From contig DASUGM010000033.1 of assembly GCA_036274055.1 (NCBI GenBank), positions 1 to 21,000 of the forward strand: a DNA stretch of 21,000 nucleotides, written 5' to 3'. The notes under the pieces are model-generated. The model was not told the origin of the DNA and made no database searches. It was given only the letters and a program-made list of their open reading frames with translations. Source of the DNA: DASUGM01 sp036274055 (GTDB lineage Bacteria; Acidobacteriota; Vicinamibacteria; Vicinamibacterales; SCN-69-37). The translations under genes were made by a program, and so were the position numbers. Positions 6,057 to 15,053 of this stretch are shown here, piece by piece (within the stretch, counting starts at the first letter, position 1; each line of letters begins with the position of its first letter).

Positions 6057-7163
6057 CTAGCGAATCGTCTTCCGGATGCCGTCGAAGTACACGACTTGTG
6101 TGTCGTAGGGCTCGGTGGCGTTCGACCGGAACGCGTTGTAGATCCCGAGAAGCAACATGTGACGCCAACCCGCATTGGGAAGCGTCGGCTTGGTTTCGTC
6201 GACCATCAGTGCGTCATTGACGTAGACGCGAATGTACCCGTCGGCCTGCGTGGTCGACTTGATCTCCCAGACGACTTTGGTCCACGTGCCGACCGGATTC
6301 GTCAGCACCGTGTACTGCCGGTCGATGTCGAACGTGAAGCCCCGGTGAGTGCGAATCATCAGTTGCCCGTTCTGTCCGACTTCGACGTAGCCAAGCACGC
6401 CGCCCCCGGTTTCGCTATCCGCCGGGCGGTACAGGATCTCATTCAGGAACAGAATGTTGCCGCCTCTCGGACGAAACCGCGGCTGCGGAGGCACATAGAT
6501 CCACTCTTCATACGAGACGATTCGCCCGTCGTTGGACTCGCCCCGGTTGTTCTCGTTGATCTGGTACCGGCTGCGGTCCGTTTGACAGTCGGGATAGGCC
6601 GCCGACGACTCGCATTCACCTGCGCGCAGCTCGAAGCGGGCCGATTTCACACCGTCGTGCACGGGATGGCCGTCCGACACGGAGACAATCTGGCATCCGT
6701 AACTGAACAAGGCCGGGTTGAGAAAAGTAACGAATGGAAGGCCTCCCAGCGCATCGGCGTCGGGAGCGCCGCCGCATCCGGCCGCGGCCGGAGACGCCTG
6801 GGTCACGGTCAACGTCTGGCCGCCGACGGTCAGCGTGCCGGTGCGTGTGGCCAGCGTCAGGTTGTAGCCGATGTTGTACGCGATGTCGGCACTGCCTGTG
6901 CCGCTCAGCGCCGACGTGATCGTGAGCCATGACGCCTGCGAACTCGCCGTCCACGTGCAGTTGCCGCCGGTCGTGAGCCTGGACGTCCCGCTCCCCGCGA
7001 GCCCGCTCACCGAAGCCGCGGCAGGACTCAGGCTGTACGAGCAACTGTTCGTCCCGCCCGGGTCAGGAGTCGGACCGGGAGAACTCGGCGATGACCCGCC
7101 ACAATTCGCGGCGAGCAGGCTCACACCTGCGAAAACAATGCTGCGGATGGTCCGGGGAGCCAT
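6057..7163 (-). CDS. secreted BACON-domain protein with heparin-lyase-like C-terminal domain
   Basis: The 368-residue product begins with a signal sequence ending LLAANC, so Cys21 may be lipidated, although Asn at -1 is unusual for a lipobox. A Ser/Pro/Gly linker (22-38) leads to a BACON-type Ig-like domain (about 42-124: CTWTASSQASWLTI, then the GTLTVGGQTLTVTQA strand). These domains usually bind carbohydrate or mucin. Residues about 150-368 look like a jelly-roll of the polysaccharide lyase/heparin lyase I type: SYEEWIYVPP, NILFLNEI, WTKVVWEIK, YIRVYVNDALMVDE, LLLGIYNAF and VVYFDGIRK. The substrate and activity are unproven. The start is ATG at 7163; a TTG at 7175 would add four residues. 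No clear ribosome site is present. It stops 7 bp from the BNR gene and is divergent from padR, so its promoter lies in 7164-7241. Confidence 0.82.
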   Translation of the reverse strand: MAPRTIRSIVFAGVSLLAANCGGSSPSSPGPTPDPGGTNSCSYSLSPAAASVSGLAGSGTSRLTTGGNCTWTASSQASWLTITSALSGTGSADIAYNIGYNLTLATRTGTLTVGGQTLTVTQASPAAAGCGGAPDADALGGLPFVTFLNPALFSYGCQIVSVSDGHPVHDGVKSARFELRAGECESSAAYPDCQTDRSRYQINENNRGESNDGRIVSYEEWIYVPPQPRFRPRGGNILFLNEILYRPADSETGGGVLGYVEVGQNGQLMIRTHRGFTFDIDRQYTVLTNPVGTWTKVVWEIKSTTQADGYIRVYVNDALMVDETKPTLPNAGWRHMLLLGIYNAFRSNATEPYDTQVVYFDGIRKTIR

Positions 7164-7224
7164 CGAAGCGGCCAAAGCCTAACACGACGGCGGAACCAGC
7201 TGTCGATGTCCTGCGTCCAATGAT

Positions 7225-7237
7225 GTAGGCTATCTAC
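7225..7237 (+). promoter_or_regulatory. candidate PadR operator over a leaderless promoter
   Basis: GTAG-GCTAT-CTAC forms an inverted repeat ending four bases before the padR ATG. It contains the -10-like TATCTA (7231-7236), and no Shine-Dalgarno sequence exists between it and the ATG. PadR proteins commonly repress their own promoter through such dyads, so autoregulation is a reasonable inference. Confidence 0.45.
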
Positions 7238-7241
7238 TACT

Positions 7242-7601
7242 ATGGCCAAAGCCACCGACGAGCAGCGTTTCGAACTTCTTCGCGGCACCCTCGACATGCT
7301 CATCCTGCTCACGCTGCAGTGGGGCCCGCAACACGGCCACGGCATCGGCCAGGCGATCCGCGCCAAGTCCGACGAGTTGCTCCGCGTCGAAACCGGGTCC
7401 CTCTACCCCGCGCTGCATCGGCTCGAGAAGCGCGGCTGGCTGAAATCCGAGTGGCGGCTGAGCGAAGCCAACCAGAAAGCGAAGTACTACCGGCTGACCC
7501 CGGCGGGAAAGTCGCAGCTGCTCCGCGAGCAGGACCGCTGGTCGCAGCTGGTGAACGCGATCGGACGAATCACGCAGCCGTCGCCGGCAAGCAAGGAGTA
7601 A
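7242..7601 (+). CDS. PadR family transcriptional regulator
   Basis: The 119-residue product is a winged-helix repressor. The PadR core spans residues about 10-95: ELLRGTLDMLILLTLQWGPQHGHGIGQAIR, then the recognition part ELLRVETGSLYPALHRLEKRGWL and the wing KAKYYRLTPAGK. The short C-terminal helix fits the small PadR-s2 type, which dimerises through it. ATG at 7242 is taken because the family N-terminus starts within ten residues and an inverted repeat sits right in front. It is the first gene of the unit padR, ADOP 1, kinase, ADOP 2 and HAMP gene. In Acidobacteria PadR genes often precede ADOP permeases, and it most likely controls this unit. The inducer is unknown. Confidence 0.95.
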   Translation: MAKATDEQRFELLRGTLDMLILLTLQWGPQHGHGIGQAIRAKSDELLRVETGSLYPALHRLEKRGWLKSEWRLSEANQKAKYYRLTPAGKSQLLREQDRWSQLVNAIGRITQPSPASKE

Positions 7602-7605
7602 GACC

Positions 7606-10272
7606 ATGCGGCCCGACGAACGCGAGCTCGACGACGAGATTCGTGGCCACATCGCGCTGAGCGTCAAGGAGCGGATCGAGGCGGGCGAGGATCCGGTCGC
7701 CGCGCGCCGGGCCGCACTCGCCGAGCTCGGCTATCTGCCTGCGGTGCACGAATCGATGCGGCGCGTCTGGTACGGCCGCTGGTTCGACGCGGCCGCCGCG
7801 CTCGGACGCGAGATGCGCATCGGGTTGCGGTCGCTGCTGCGCGCCAGGGGCATGGCGGCCACAGTGGTGGTCACGCTCGCGCTCGGCATCGGCGCCAACG
7901 CCGCGATCTTCAGCGTAGTCCGCGGCGTGTTGCTGCGTCCGCTCGTCAATCGCGGCGAGGATCGACTGATCTACATCCGCCAGAGCGCGTCCGGCACCGG
8001 CACCGAGAACCTGACGTTCTCGGTTCAGGAAATCAACGACATCAAAGCTCGCGCGACGACGATCGGGGCCTTTGGCGACTTTTCGACCGTCGAGCTGACG
8101 ATGACGGGCGACGGCGAGCCCCACCTGCTCAAGGCCGGCGTCGTCGGCGGCTCGTACTTCGACGTAATGGGTCTGCGTCCCGTGCTCGGCCGGTTGCTGA
8201 ATGCGGGGGACGACGGTCAGGACGCCGCTGGCGCCGTTGTGCTGACGCATCGCTACTGGACGACGTCGTTCAACAGCGACCCGTCAGTGATCGGAAGGCA
8301 GATACGTCTTGCCGGAAGGGCCGCGACGATCGTCGGCGTGCTCGAACCATCCGTGCCCTATCCGGCCGACACCGAGATCATCGGCAACATGGTCGTCAGT
8401 CCGCATCATCTGGGCGCGACCATGAACGTCGAGCGCGCGCATCGAATGACCGAGCTCTTCGGTCGGCTGGCGCCGGGCGCCTCGGTCGAGGATGCGCGCG
8501 CCGAATTGATCGCCGCGCATGCGACGATGGTCAAAGATCATCCCGAGGCATATTCGACGCGCGCCGATTTCCGCTTGAGCGTGACGCCGCTCCGCGATCA
8601 GATCACGGCGCCGGCGCGCACCATCCTTCTCGTGCTGCTCGCCGCGGCCGCCGTCGTCTTCGTCATCGCCTGCTCGAACGTCGCGAATCTGATCCTCGCG
8701 CGCTCCGTCCGCCGCGAGGGTGAGCTGGCAATCCGCGCCGCCCTCGGCGCCAGCCGCGGCGCGCTGCGGCGAACGCTGCTCGCGGAAAGCCTCGTGCTCT
8801 GCGGGCTCGGCGCGATTCTGGGCGTCCTGCTGGCGCGGCCCTTCGTCGCGCTCGTCGCCGCTTATGCGGCGCGGTTTTCGGTGCGCGCGCTCGACGTCAG
8901 GGTCGATGCGACGGTGTTGTGGGTCGGCGCGGCGCTCGCGATCGCCGCGGCTATTTTGCTGGCTTTCGTGCCGCGGCTTCCCTTGTCTGATGCCTCCGGC
9001 GCGACGGCAGGCTCGGGGCTGACGGGCGGCAATCTCCGCATAACGCCAGGCACGAACCGGCGTTTGCGGCTCTTCGCGACCACCCAGATCGCGTTTTCAT
9101 TCGTCCTGCTGACCGGCGCCGGCATGTTGATTGCCGCGCTGATCGCGCTGCAGACGACGAATGCCGGATTTCTCACCCGCCAGATCCTCGCGTTCGACAT
9201 CCCGCCGTTTTCGTTGTCGTCGCCGGCGAGCCGGCCGGCGCAAGGCGCGCCCGAACCTCCGGATCTCTATGGCGAGGCAATGGCGAACGTCGGCCGGCTT
9301 CCCGGCGTCGATGGCGTCGTCGGCGGCATCGTCGTGCCGTGGCGTGACTCGGGATTCTGGCGGCCGATCCAGTTCGCCGTCGAGGGCTACACCCCCGCGG
9401 ACGGTGAAGAGAATCCATACGCGAGATCGCGATCGGTCGGACCCGGCTTCTTCGCGACGCTCGGGATTCCGGTCGTGGCTGGACGTGAGTTCACGGAAGC
9501 CGATCGGATCGGCAGCGAGCGACTGGTGATGGTCAGCCAGAGCATCGCGCAGCGGCTGTTCCCGAACGGCCTGGCGGTCAACCGGACGTTGTCGGTGACC
9601 AGCTCGTTGAGCACACAGGGCGGCGTGAACTCCACGCCATCGCGCATCGTCGGCGTCGTCGCCGACGTCGACGACGAGAACGTTGATGCCAGAACGACGA
9701 TGACGATTTATCAGGTCTACCGGACGAAGGGGCTGCCGATGCGCCTGTTTGTCCGGACCGCCGGGGATCCGCAGGCGCTGGTTCAGCCGGTGACGCGCGT
9801 GCTTCGTGAGCTCTCGGCCAACCAGGCGGTCGCGCGACCGGCCACGCTCGAGGACATTCGCGCCGAAGTGCTGGCGCCAGAACGTCTGAACGCGTTCGTC
9901 GTCTCTGGTTTCGCCGGCATCGCCCTGCTGATTGCGGTCGTTGGCGTCTCGGGCGTGCTGGCGTTTTCCGTCAGCGCGCGGATGCGCGAATTCGGCGTCC
10001 GGCTGGCAATCGGATCGGCGCCGCGTCAGCTCCTGCTGCGGGTGTTGTCGGAGGGTGCCTCGATCGTGGCGATCGGCATCGCCGCCGGCGTCGCGGCGGG
10101 CTACATCCTGGCCGCCGCGGCATCGAGCTACTTCGCCGCCGTGGAGTTGCCCGGCGCGCTGCCGCTGATCGCGGCGGCCTCCGTCCTGGGCATCACCGCG
10201 GTCGCGGCGTCGTTGCTGCCGGCCGCGCGCGCATCGCGCGTAGACGTCCTCCAGGCGCTCAAAGCGGAGTAA
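7606..10272 (+). CDS. ADOP-type orphan ABC permease (MacB/FtsX fold, duplicated), long form
   Basis: The 888-residue inner-membrane protein has two MacB_PCD plus FtsX halves. A soluble N-terminal helical segment (1-65, DDEIRGHIALSVKERIEAGEDPxxARR) is the part typical of PadR-linked ADOPs. TM1 is at about 83-108 (ALGIGANAAIFSVVRGVLLRPL), followed by periplasmic domain 1 (110-335) and TM helices at about 338-365, 393-412 and 436-456. The first FtsX signature (EGELAIRAALGASRGALRR) is at 371-389. TM at about 492-515 is followed by periplasmic domain 2 (530-760) and three last helices, with EFGVRLAIGSAPRQLL between. The ribosome site AAGGAG (7593-7598) spans the padR stop and lies 7 nt from the ATG, so translation is coupled. 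No ATPase is encoded nearby; a partner from elsewhere, or ATPase-independent function, must be assumed. The substrate is unknown. Confidence 0.94.
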   Translation: MRPDERELDDEIRGHIALSVKERIEAGEDPVAARRAALAELGYLPAVHESMRRVWYGRWFDAAAALGREMRIGLRSLLRARGMAATVVVTLALGIGANAAIFSVVRGVLLRPLVNRGEDRLIYIRQSASGTGTENLTFSVQEINDIKARATTIGAFGDFSTVELTMTGDGEPHLLKAGVVGGSYFDVMGLRPVLGRLLNAGDDGQDAAGAVVLTHRYWTTSFNSDPSVIGRQIRLAGRAATIVGVLEPSVPYPADTEIIGNMVVSPHHLGATMNVERAHRMTELFGRLAPGASVEDARAELIAAHATMVKDHPEAYSTRADFRLSVTPLRDQITAPARTILLVLLAAAAVVFVIACSNVANLILARSVRREGELAIRAALGASRGALRRTLLAESLVLCGLGAILGVLLARPFVALVAAYAARFSVRALDVRVDATVLWVGAALAIAAAILLAFVPRLPLSDASGATAGSGLTGGNLRITPGTNRRLRLFATTQIAFSFVLLTGAGMLIAALIALQTTNAGFLTRQILAFDIPPFSLSSPASRPAQGAPEPPDLYGEAMANVGRLPGVDGVVGGIVVPWRDSGFWRPIQFAVEGYTPADGEENPYARSRSVGPGFFATLGIPVVAGREFTEADRIGSERLVMVSQSIAQRLFPNGLAVNRTLSVTSSLSTQGGVNSTPSRIVGVVADVDDENVDARTTMTIYQVYRTKGLPMRLFVRTAGDPQALVQPVTRVLRELSANQAVARPATLEDIRAEVLAPERLNAFVVSGFAGIALLIAVVGVSGVLAFSVSARMREFGVRLAIGSAPRQLLLRVLSEGASIVAIGIAAGVAAGYILAAAASSYFAAVELPGALPLIAAASVLGITAVAASLLPAARASRVDVLQALKAE

Positions 10273-10279
10273 TCCCCGA

Positions 10280-10285
10280 TAGAAT
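10280..10285 (+). promoter_or_regulatory. -10-like element for a leaderless kinase transcript
   Basis: TAGAAT at 10280-10285 lies nine bases before the kinase ATG, and no Shine-Dalgarno sequence is present in the 22-nt gap after the ADOP 1 stop. No good -35 was found. The spacing would place the transcript start at or near the ATG. Confidence 0.4.
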
Positions 10286-10294
10286 CCCCCGGCC

Positions 10295-12598
10295 ATGTCT
10301 TTGGCCCCGGGCAGCCGCCTGAACCACTACGAGATCGTTGCCAAGCTGGGCGAAGGCGGAATGGGCGAGGTCTATCGCGCGGTCGACACCACGCTCGGGC
10401 GCCATGTGGCACTGAAGCTGCTGCCGGCGGACCTCGCGCGCGATCCGGCGCGCATCGATCGATTCCGGCGTGAAGCACGGACCGTCGCCGCGCTGAATCA
10501 CCCGCACATCGTCACGATTTACTCCGTCGAACAGGATGCCGCGACCGGTGCGCATTTCCTGACGATGGAACTGGTCGAAGGTGAATCGCTGGATCGGCAG
10601 CTGCCGACGCGGGGGCTGCCGGTGACGAAGCTGCTGGACCTTGCCGCGACGCTGGCTGATGCGCTCGCGGCTGCGCACGACAAGGGCATCGTCCATCGCG
10701 ATCTCAAGCCAGGAAACGTCATGCTCACCGCTGACGGACGTGTGAAGGTGCTCGACTTCGGCCTCGCGAAAGTGCGCGACGCTTCAGGTCCGGCTGGCGC
10801 GGACGGTGACGCCGAGACCGTGGTCCGGACGAGCGATGGCGTGGTGATGGGCACCGTGCCGTACATGTCTCCGGAACAGGTCGAAGGCGGCGACCTCGAC
10901 GCGCGCTCGGACATTTTTTCGCTGGGCGTGGTGCTGCACGAAGCGGCGACCGGACTGCGACCGTTCAAGGGGGCAAGTTCTGCCGCGCTGCTGTCCTCGA
11001 TTCTCCGGGACCCGCCGCCGTCGATCGCCGCGCGCCGCGACGACCTGCCCGGAGCGTTCGGTCGGGTGATCGAACGCTGCCTCGAGAAAGATCGCGATCG
11101 TCGGATTCAGACGGCGCGGGACGTGCGCAACGAGATCGATGCGATTCGGCGCTCGACCGCACCGGCCTCGAGCGACTCTGCTGCGTCTCGGCGTAGCCCT
11201 GCCGAAGGCGGACGGTCGATCGTCGTGTTGCCCTTCGCGAATCAGAGTCCGGATGCCGACAACGCCTACTTCAGCGACGGCCTCACCGAAGAGCTGATCG
11301 CGGATCTGGCCAAGGTCAAGGCGCTACAGGTGATCTCGCGCACGTCCTCGATGCAGCTCAAGGGGACGACGAAGGACGTCCGCACGCTGGGTCGGGAGCT
11401 CGGCGTGCAATATGCGCTCGAAGGCAGCGTGCGGAAGGCCGGCAACAGCCTGCGCATTACCGCGCAGCTCATCGACGTCGCGACCGATGCGCCGCTGTGG
11501 TCGGAGAAATACAGCGGCACCATGGACGATGTGTTCGAGGTCCAGGAACGCGTGTCGCGGGAAATCGTGAAAGCGCTCGGCGTCCGGCTCACGTCGGACG
11601 AGCACCGCCGGCTCGCCGATCGGCCGATCGCGGATCCTCGCGCATTCGAGTTGTATCTGCAGGCGCGGCAGCAGATTCGCCGCTATGCCATTCCCGCGGC
11701 GCTTCCACTCATCGAAGAGGCCGTTCGGATCGAAGGCGAGACGCCACCCCTGGTCGCGATGCGGGCGTGGGCGACGCTGTGGCAGGTGCGTCTCGGCATG
11801 GCGCAGGACCAGTCGCCGCTCGAGGCGGCCGAGCGCGCCGCGCGTGCGCTGCTGACCGACCGGCCGGACTTCCCGTACGGGTACGCGCTCCTCGGGAATC
11901 TCGGCTACGAGCGCGGCGACCTGCTCGAGGCGCTGCGAAATCTCAGACGCGCGATTGAACTCGAGCCCAACGACTCGGACTCGCTGGTGATGATGGCGTT
12001 CACGCTGCAGGGCGCCGGCCAGGACGAGGCCGTGCAGGCACTGGCGCCGCGGCTGAAGGAATGCGATCCCCTCTCGCCTTCTACTTGGATGGCCGCGGGC
12101 GCGCCTCTGTGGTTCGTTGGACGCGTCGAGCAGGCGATCCCCGTCATGCGGCGGGGCCTCGACGTCGACCCGGACAATTTCATCCTGCATTGGTGCGTTG
12201 GGTACGCCTGCGCGCTCGCGGGCTGGCTGGACGACGCGAAGCAGCATGGTGCAGCGCTGGAACAGATCTTCCCGGGCGTGCCGTACACGCGTCAGCTGCT
12301 CTCGCTCATCGACGGCCTCGACGGCCGTGCCGCGCAGGCGCTCGAACGCCTCGGACCGATCAACATCGCCGTGCTCGACGCGCACCAGCAGTTCCATCTG
12401 GCGGAAGCGTTCATCGTCGCCGGCGATCTTGAGCGCGGCCTCGATCTCCTCGAGCGCTCGAATTCGGGGTTCCATCCTTACGTGTACATGGCGCACCACT
12501 GCCGGTTCCTCGATCCGGTGCGGCACCTACCCCGCTTTCAGGCGGTCCTCCAGCAGGCGAAACAGCGGACGGAGGCGTTTCGGAAAGCGGCCGGATGA
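10295..12598 (+). CDS. Ser/Thr protein kinase with FlgO/TolB-like and TPR-like C-terminal domains
   Basis: The 767-residue product carries a complete Hanks-type kinase domain (about 12-285). It has the Gly loop GEGGMGEVY (19-27), ATP-binding K41, HRDLKPGN with catalytic D136, DFG with D154, and the substrate loop GTVPYMSPEQ (187-196). A low-complexity linker leads to a segment at about 307-430 (IVVLPFANQS, YFSDGLTEELIADL, ALEGSVRK, LRITAQLIDVATDAPLWSEKY). This is the FlgO/TolB-like domain often found between kinase or cyclase domains and TPRs. Residues 445-767 are helical repeats of TPR type, probably for partner binding. No membrane helix is evident, so it is cytosolic. ATG at 10295 is chosen because the kinase fold begins 12 residues later. 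The TGA stop overlaps the next ATG (ATGA), coupling it to ADOP 2. Targets are unknown; the flanking permeases are candidates by position only. Confidence 0.94.
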   Translation: MSLAPGSRLNHYEIVAKLGEGGMGEVYRAVDTTLGRHVALKLLPADLARDPARIDRFRREARTVAALNHPHIVTIYSVEQDAATGAHFLTMELVEGESLDRQLPTRGLPVTKLLDLAATLADALAAAHDKGIVHRDLKPGNVMLTADGRVKVLDFGLAKVRDASGPAGADGDAETVVRTSDGVVMGTVPYMSPEQVEGGDLDARSDIFSLGVVLHEAATGLRPFKGASSAALLSSILRDPPPSIAARRDDLPGAFGRVIERCLEKDRDRRIQTARDVRNEIDAIRRSTAPASSDSAASRRSPAEGGRSIVVLPFANQSPDADNAYFSDGLTEELIADLAKVKALQVISRTSSMQLKGTTKDVRTLGRELGVQYALEGSVRKAGNSLRITAQLIDVATDAPLWSEKYSGTMDDVFEVQERVSREIVKALGVRLTSDEHRRLADRPIADPRAFELYLQARQQIRRYAIPAALPLIEEAVRIEGETPPLVAMRAWATLWQVRLGMAQDQSPLEAAERAARALLTDRPDFPYGYALLGNLGYERGDLLEALRNLRRAIELEPNDSDSLVMMAFTLQGAGQDEAVQALAPRLKECDPLSPSTWMAAGAPLWFVGRVEQAIPVMRRGLDVDPDNFILHWCVGYACALAGWLDDAKQHGAALEQIFPGVPYTRQLLSLIDGLDGRAAQALERLGPINIAVLDAHQQFHLAEAFIVAGDLERGLDLLERSNSGFHPYVYMAHHCRFLDPVRHLPRFQAVLQQAKQRTEAFRKAAG

Positions 12599-15045
12599 CC
12601 CTTTGGCTCGATCTGCGGCACGCGTGGCGCATCCTGCGGCACGAACGGGCGACATCGGCCGTCATCATTCTCACGCTGAGTCTCGCGATCGCCGCGACGT
12701 CGATCATGTTCGGCGTCGTCGATCAGCTGCTGTTGCGACCGCCGGCCGGCATCGGCGATGCCGACGGCGTGCGGCGCCTCTATTTCGGCAGCAATGCAAC
12801 AGCGCGGCGAGCGCCCAATCAGAGTTTTCCGGTCCTGAAATCGATCGCGGCAAACGTCAGCGCGTTCGCGGAAACCGCGACGCTTCACCGGGCCGATGTG
12901 ACTCTCGGCGCCGGCCAGGGCGCGCGCCAGGCCTCTCTGGAACTCGTGACCGCCAGTTACTTCCGGTTGCTCGAACTGACGCCAGTGGCTGGCCGGTTTT
13001 TCACGCCAGCAGAGGATCGCGGCGCGGACGCCGATCCCGTAGTCGTCCTGAGCCACGCGTTCTGGCAGCGCGAGTTGGGCGGCGATCCGACGGCCGTGGG
13101 GCGCGATCTGCTGATCGAAGGCAAGCGATTCACGATCGTGGGCGTGGCGCGCCGTGGCTTTTCCGGCGCGCGTCGTGACCGCATCGATCTGTGGGCGCCG
13201 CCGGGCGCGCTCGGCCGCGAACTGCTAGGCGACGATTGGGCGACGACGACGAACTGGTATCGGTTCGAGCTCATCGCGCGACTGTCGCCCGGCGCCACCG
13301 ACGCTCAGGCCGACGCGCAGGCGACGGCGGTCTACCGACGGTCGCTCGACGCGGCGGGCTTTTCTGGCGCCGCCGACGTGGTCGCCGCCGGCGCGCCACT
13401 GAACGGCCTCGGACGTCCAGGTGGAATCGGGTTCCAGGCGCGCGTCGGCCTGTGGCTCCTCGGCGTCGCGGCGATCGTCGTGCTGATCGCGTGCGCCAAC
13501 GTCGCAGGTCTGCAGCTCGCGCGCGCGATCGCGCGCCGTCGCGAATTCGCCGTCCGCGTCGCGATCGGCGCGAGCCGCGGCCGTCTGATGCGGCAACTGC
13601 TCACTGAGTCGGCGTTGCTCTCGACCGTCGCGGCTTTCGCGGCGTTGTTCCTGACGTATTTCGGCGGTCGTCTCGTCCAGCAGTTGCTGGTTCTGCCGGG
13701 CGCCAGTTGGGACGACAGCCTGGTCGACGGCCGCGTGCTGGCGGTGACGTTCATCGTCTCGACACTCACCGCACTGACGACCGGGATGAGCCCGGCGCTG
13801 CACATCTGGTCGGCCGGCGTCGCGAGCGCCATGCGGCCGGCGCAGCACGTCTCCCGCGGCCGCATCGGAGTGCTGCGCGCGGGGTTGCTGGTTGCGCAAG
13901 TCTCCCTCTGCGTGCTGTTGCTTGTCGGCGCCGGACTGTTCGTGAAAAGCCTGGCGGCGGCGCGCACCTACGACGTCGGCCTCGATCTCGATCGCGTGAT
14001 CCAGGCGTCGCTTCCCGCGACGCTCGAGCCCGCCGCCGCGCGCGCGTTGTACGCGCAGGCGGCGGAACGGCTGGCCACGATTCCCGGAGTTCAGCGGGTC
14101 GCGCTCAACGGCGGCTCGCTGCGGCTGAAGATGGGACGCACCAGGTCGATGACGCACGAGGACCCGATCCCTGCGGGCCAGACGGGACCTTCGATGGACG
14201 CGTTCTTCCTCGTGACCCCAGGCTACTTCGACGCGCTCGGTGCCCGTGTCGAACGCGGCCGTGACCTGACGGCGGAAGACGATCGCCTGCGCGCGCGCTC
14301 CGCCGTCGTCAGCCGCGGTTTCGCAGAGAGATTCTGGCCGGGTGCGGAGGCCGTGGGGCGTTGCGTCAGCTTCCGCATCGTGTTCAGCCGCGCGGACTGC
14401 ACGACGATCATCGGCGTCGTGGAGAACCTCGCCGTGCACAACCGTACGTCCGCTAATGAAGCTCAGGTGTACGTCCTGTTCTCCCATCCCGAGTTCACCG
14501 GCGAAAGCCCGAACGCGTTGCTGATCCGTACCGAGGCCGCCGCCGCGCCGCTCGTGCCGGTGGTCCGGCAGGCGCTGCAGACGCTCACGCCCGAGATGGG
14601 CTTCGTTGCCGCCGCAACGCTCGAGGAGATGTATGCGCCGCAGCTGCAGTCGTGGCGCCTCGGCTCGTGGATGTTCCTCACGTTCGGCGCGATCGCGCTC
14701 CTCATCGCGGCTGTCGGCCTGTTCAGTTCGCTGGCCTTCGCGGTCTCGCAGCGGACGCAGGAGATTGGCATCCGCATGGCGCTCGGCGCGTCGCCGTGGA
14801 ACATCACCGCGACGATCGGCACGTCGAGCATCGCGACCATGGCGATCGGCATCGGTCTGGGTCTGCTTGGCGCCGCGCTCGCGACGCGCTGGCTAAGCGA
14901 TCTTCTGTTCCAGACGTCGCCGCGCGACCCAATCGTATTCGCTACGGTGGCCATCGTGCTCGCGCTCGTCGGCATCACGGCGAGCATCATCCCGGCCAGA
15001 CGCGCAGCCGCTGTTGATCCGATTGTGGTGCTCAGACACTCGTAA
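12595..15045 (+). CDS. ADOP-type orphan ABC permease (MacB/FtsX fold, duplicated), short form
   Basis: The 816-residue inner-membrane protein has the same duplicated MacB_PCD/FtsX plan as the first permease but lacks its soluble N-terminal segment, starting directly with LRHAWRILRHE. TM1 (about 21-43, IILTLSLAIAATSIMFGVVDQLLLRPP) is followed by a periplasmic domain to about 280. TM helices follow at about 283-303, 333-352 and 378-396, with the FtsX signature EFAVRVAIGASRGRLMRQLL (317-336). TM at about 430-450 leads to the second periplasmic domain (455-690), and three C-terminal helices follow, with EIGIRMALGASPWNI between the first two. Its ATG lies within the kinase stop (4-nt overlap), and GGAAAG (12582-12587) seven bases before may help initiation. 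No cognate ATPase is present. It probably works with, or as a variant of, the first permease. Confidence 0.93.
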   Translation: MTLWLDLRHAWRILRHERATSAVIILTLSLAIAATSIMFGVVDQLLLRPPAGIGDADGVRRLYFGSNATARRAPNQSFPVLKSIAANVSAFAETATLHRADVTLGAGQGARQASLELVTASYFRLLELTPVAGRFFTPAEDRGADADPVVVLSHAFWQRELGGDPTAVGRDLLIEGKRFTIVGVARRGFSGARRDRIDLWAPPGALGRELLGDDWATTTNWYRFELIARLSPGATDAQADAQATAVYRRSLDAAGFSGAADVVAAGAPLNGLGRPGGIGFQARVGLWLLGVAAIVVLIACANVAGLQLARAIARRREFAVRVAIGASRGRLMRQLLTESALLSTVAAFAALFLTYFGGRLVQQLLVLPGASWDDSLVDGRVLAVTFIVSTLTALTTGMSPALHIWSAGVASAMRPAQHVSRGRIGVLRAGLLVAQVSLCVLLLVGAGLFVKSLAAARTYDVGLDLDRVIQASLPATLEPAAARALYAQAAERLATIPGVQRVALNGGSLRLKMGRTRSMTHEDPIPAGQTGPSMDAFFLVTPGYFDALGARVERGRDLTAEDDRLRARSAVVSRGFAERFWPGAEAVGRCVSFRIVFSRADCTTIIGVVENLAVHNRTSANEAQVYVLFSHPEFTGESPNALLIRTEAAAAPLVPVVRQALQTLTPEMGFVAAATLEEMYAPQLQSWRLGSWMFLTFGAIALLIAAVGLFSSLAFAVSQRTQEIGIRMALGASPWNITATIGTSSIATMAIGIGLGLLGAALATRWLSDLLFQTSPRDPIVFATVAIVLALVGITASIIPARRAAAVDPIVVLRHS

Positions 15046-15053
15046 GGCCACGC

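Noticed and set aside
7606..15045. MacB-type efflux pump with its ATPase or a bacteriocin/defence system
   Set aside because: No ATPase (Walker A plus LSGGQ) frame, no periplasmic adaptor and no toxin gene are present; the layout is that of orphan ADOP permeases.
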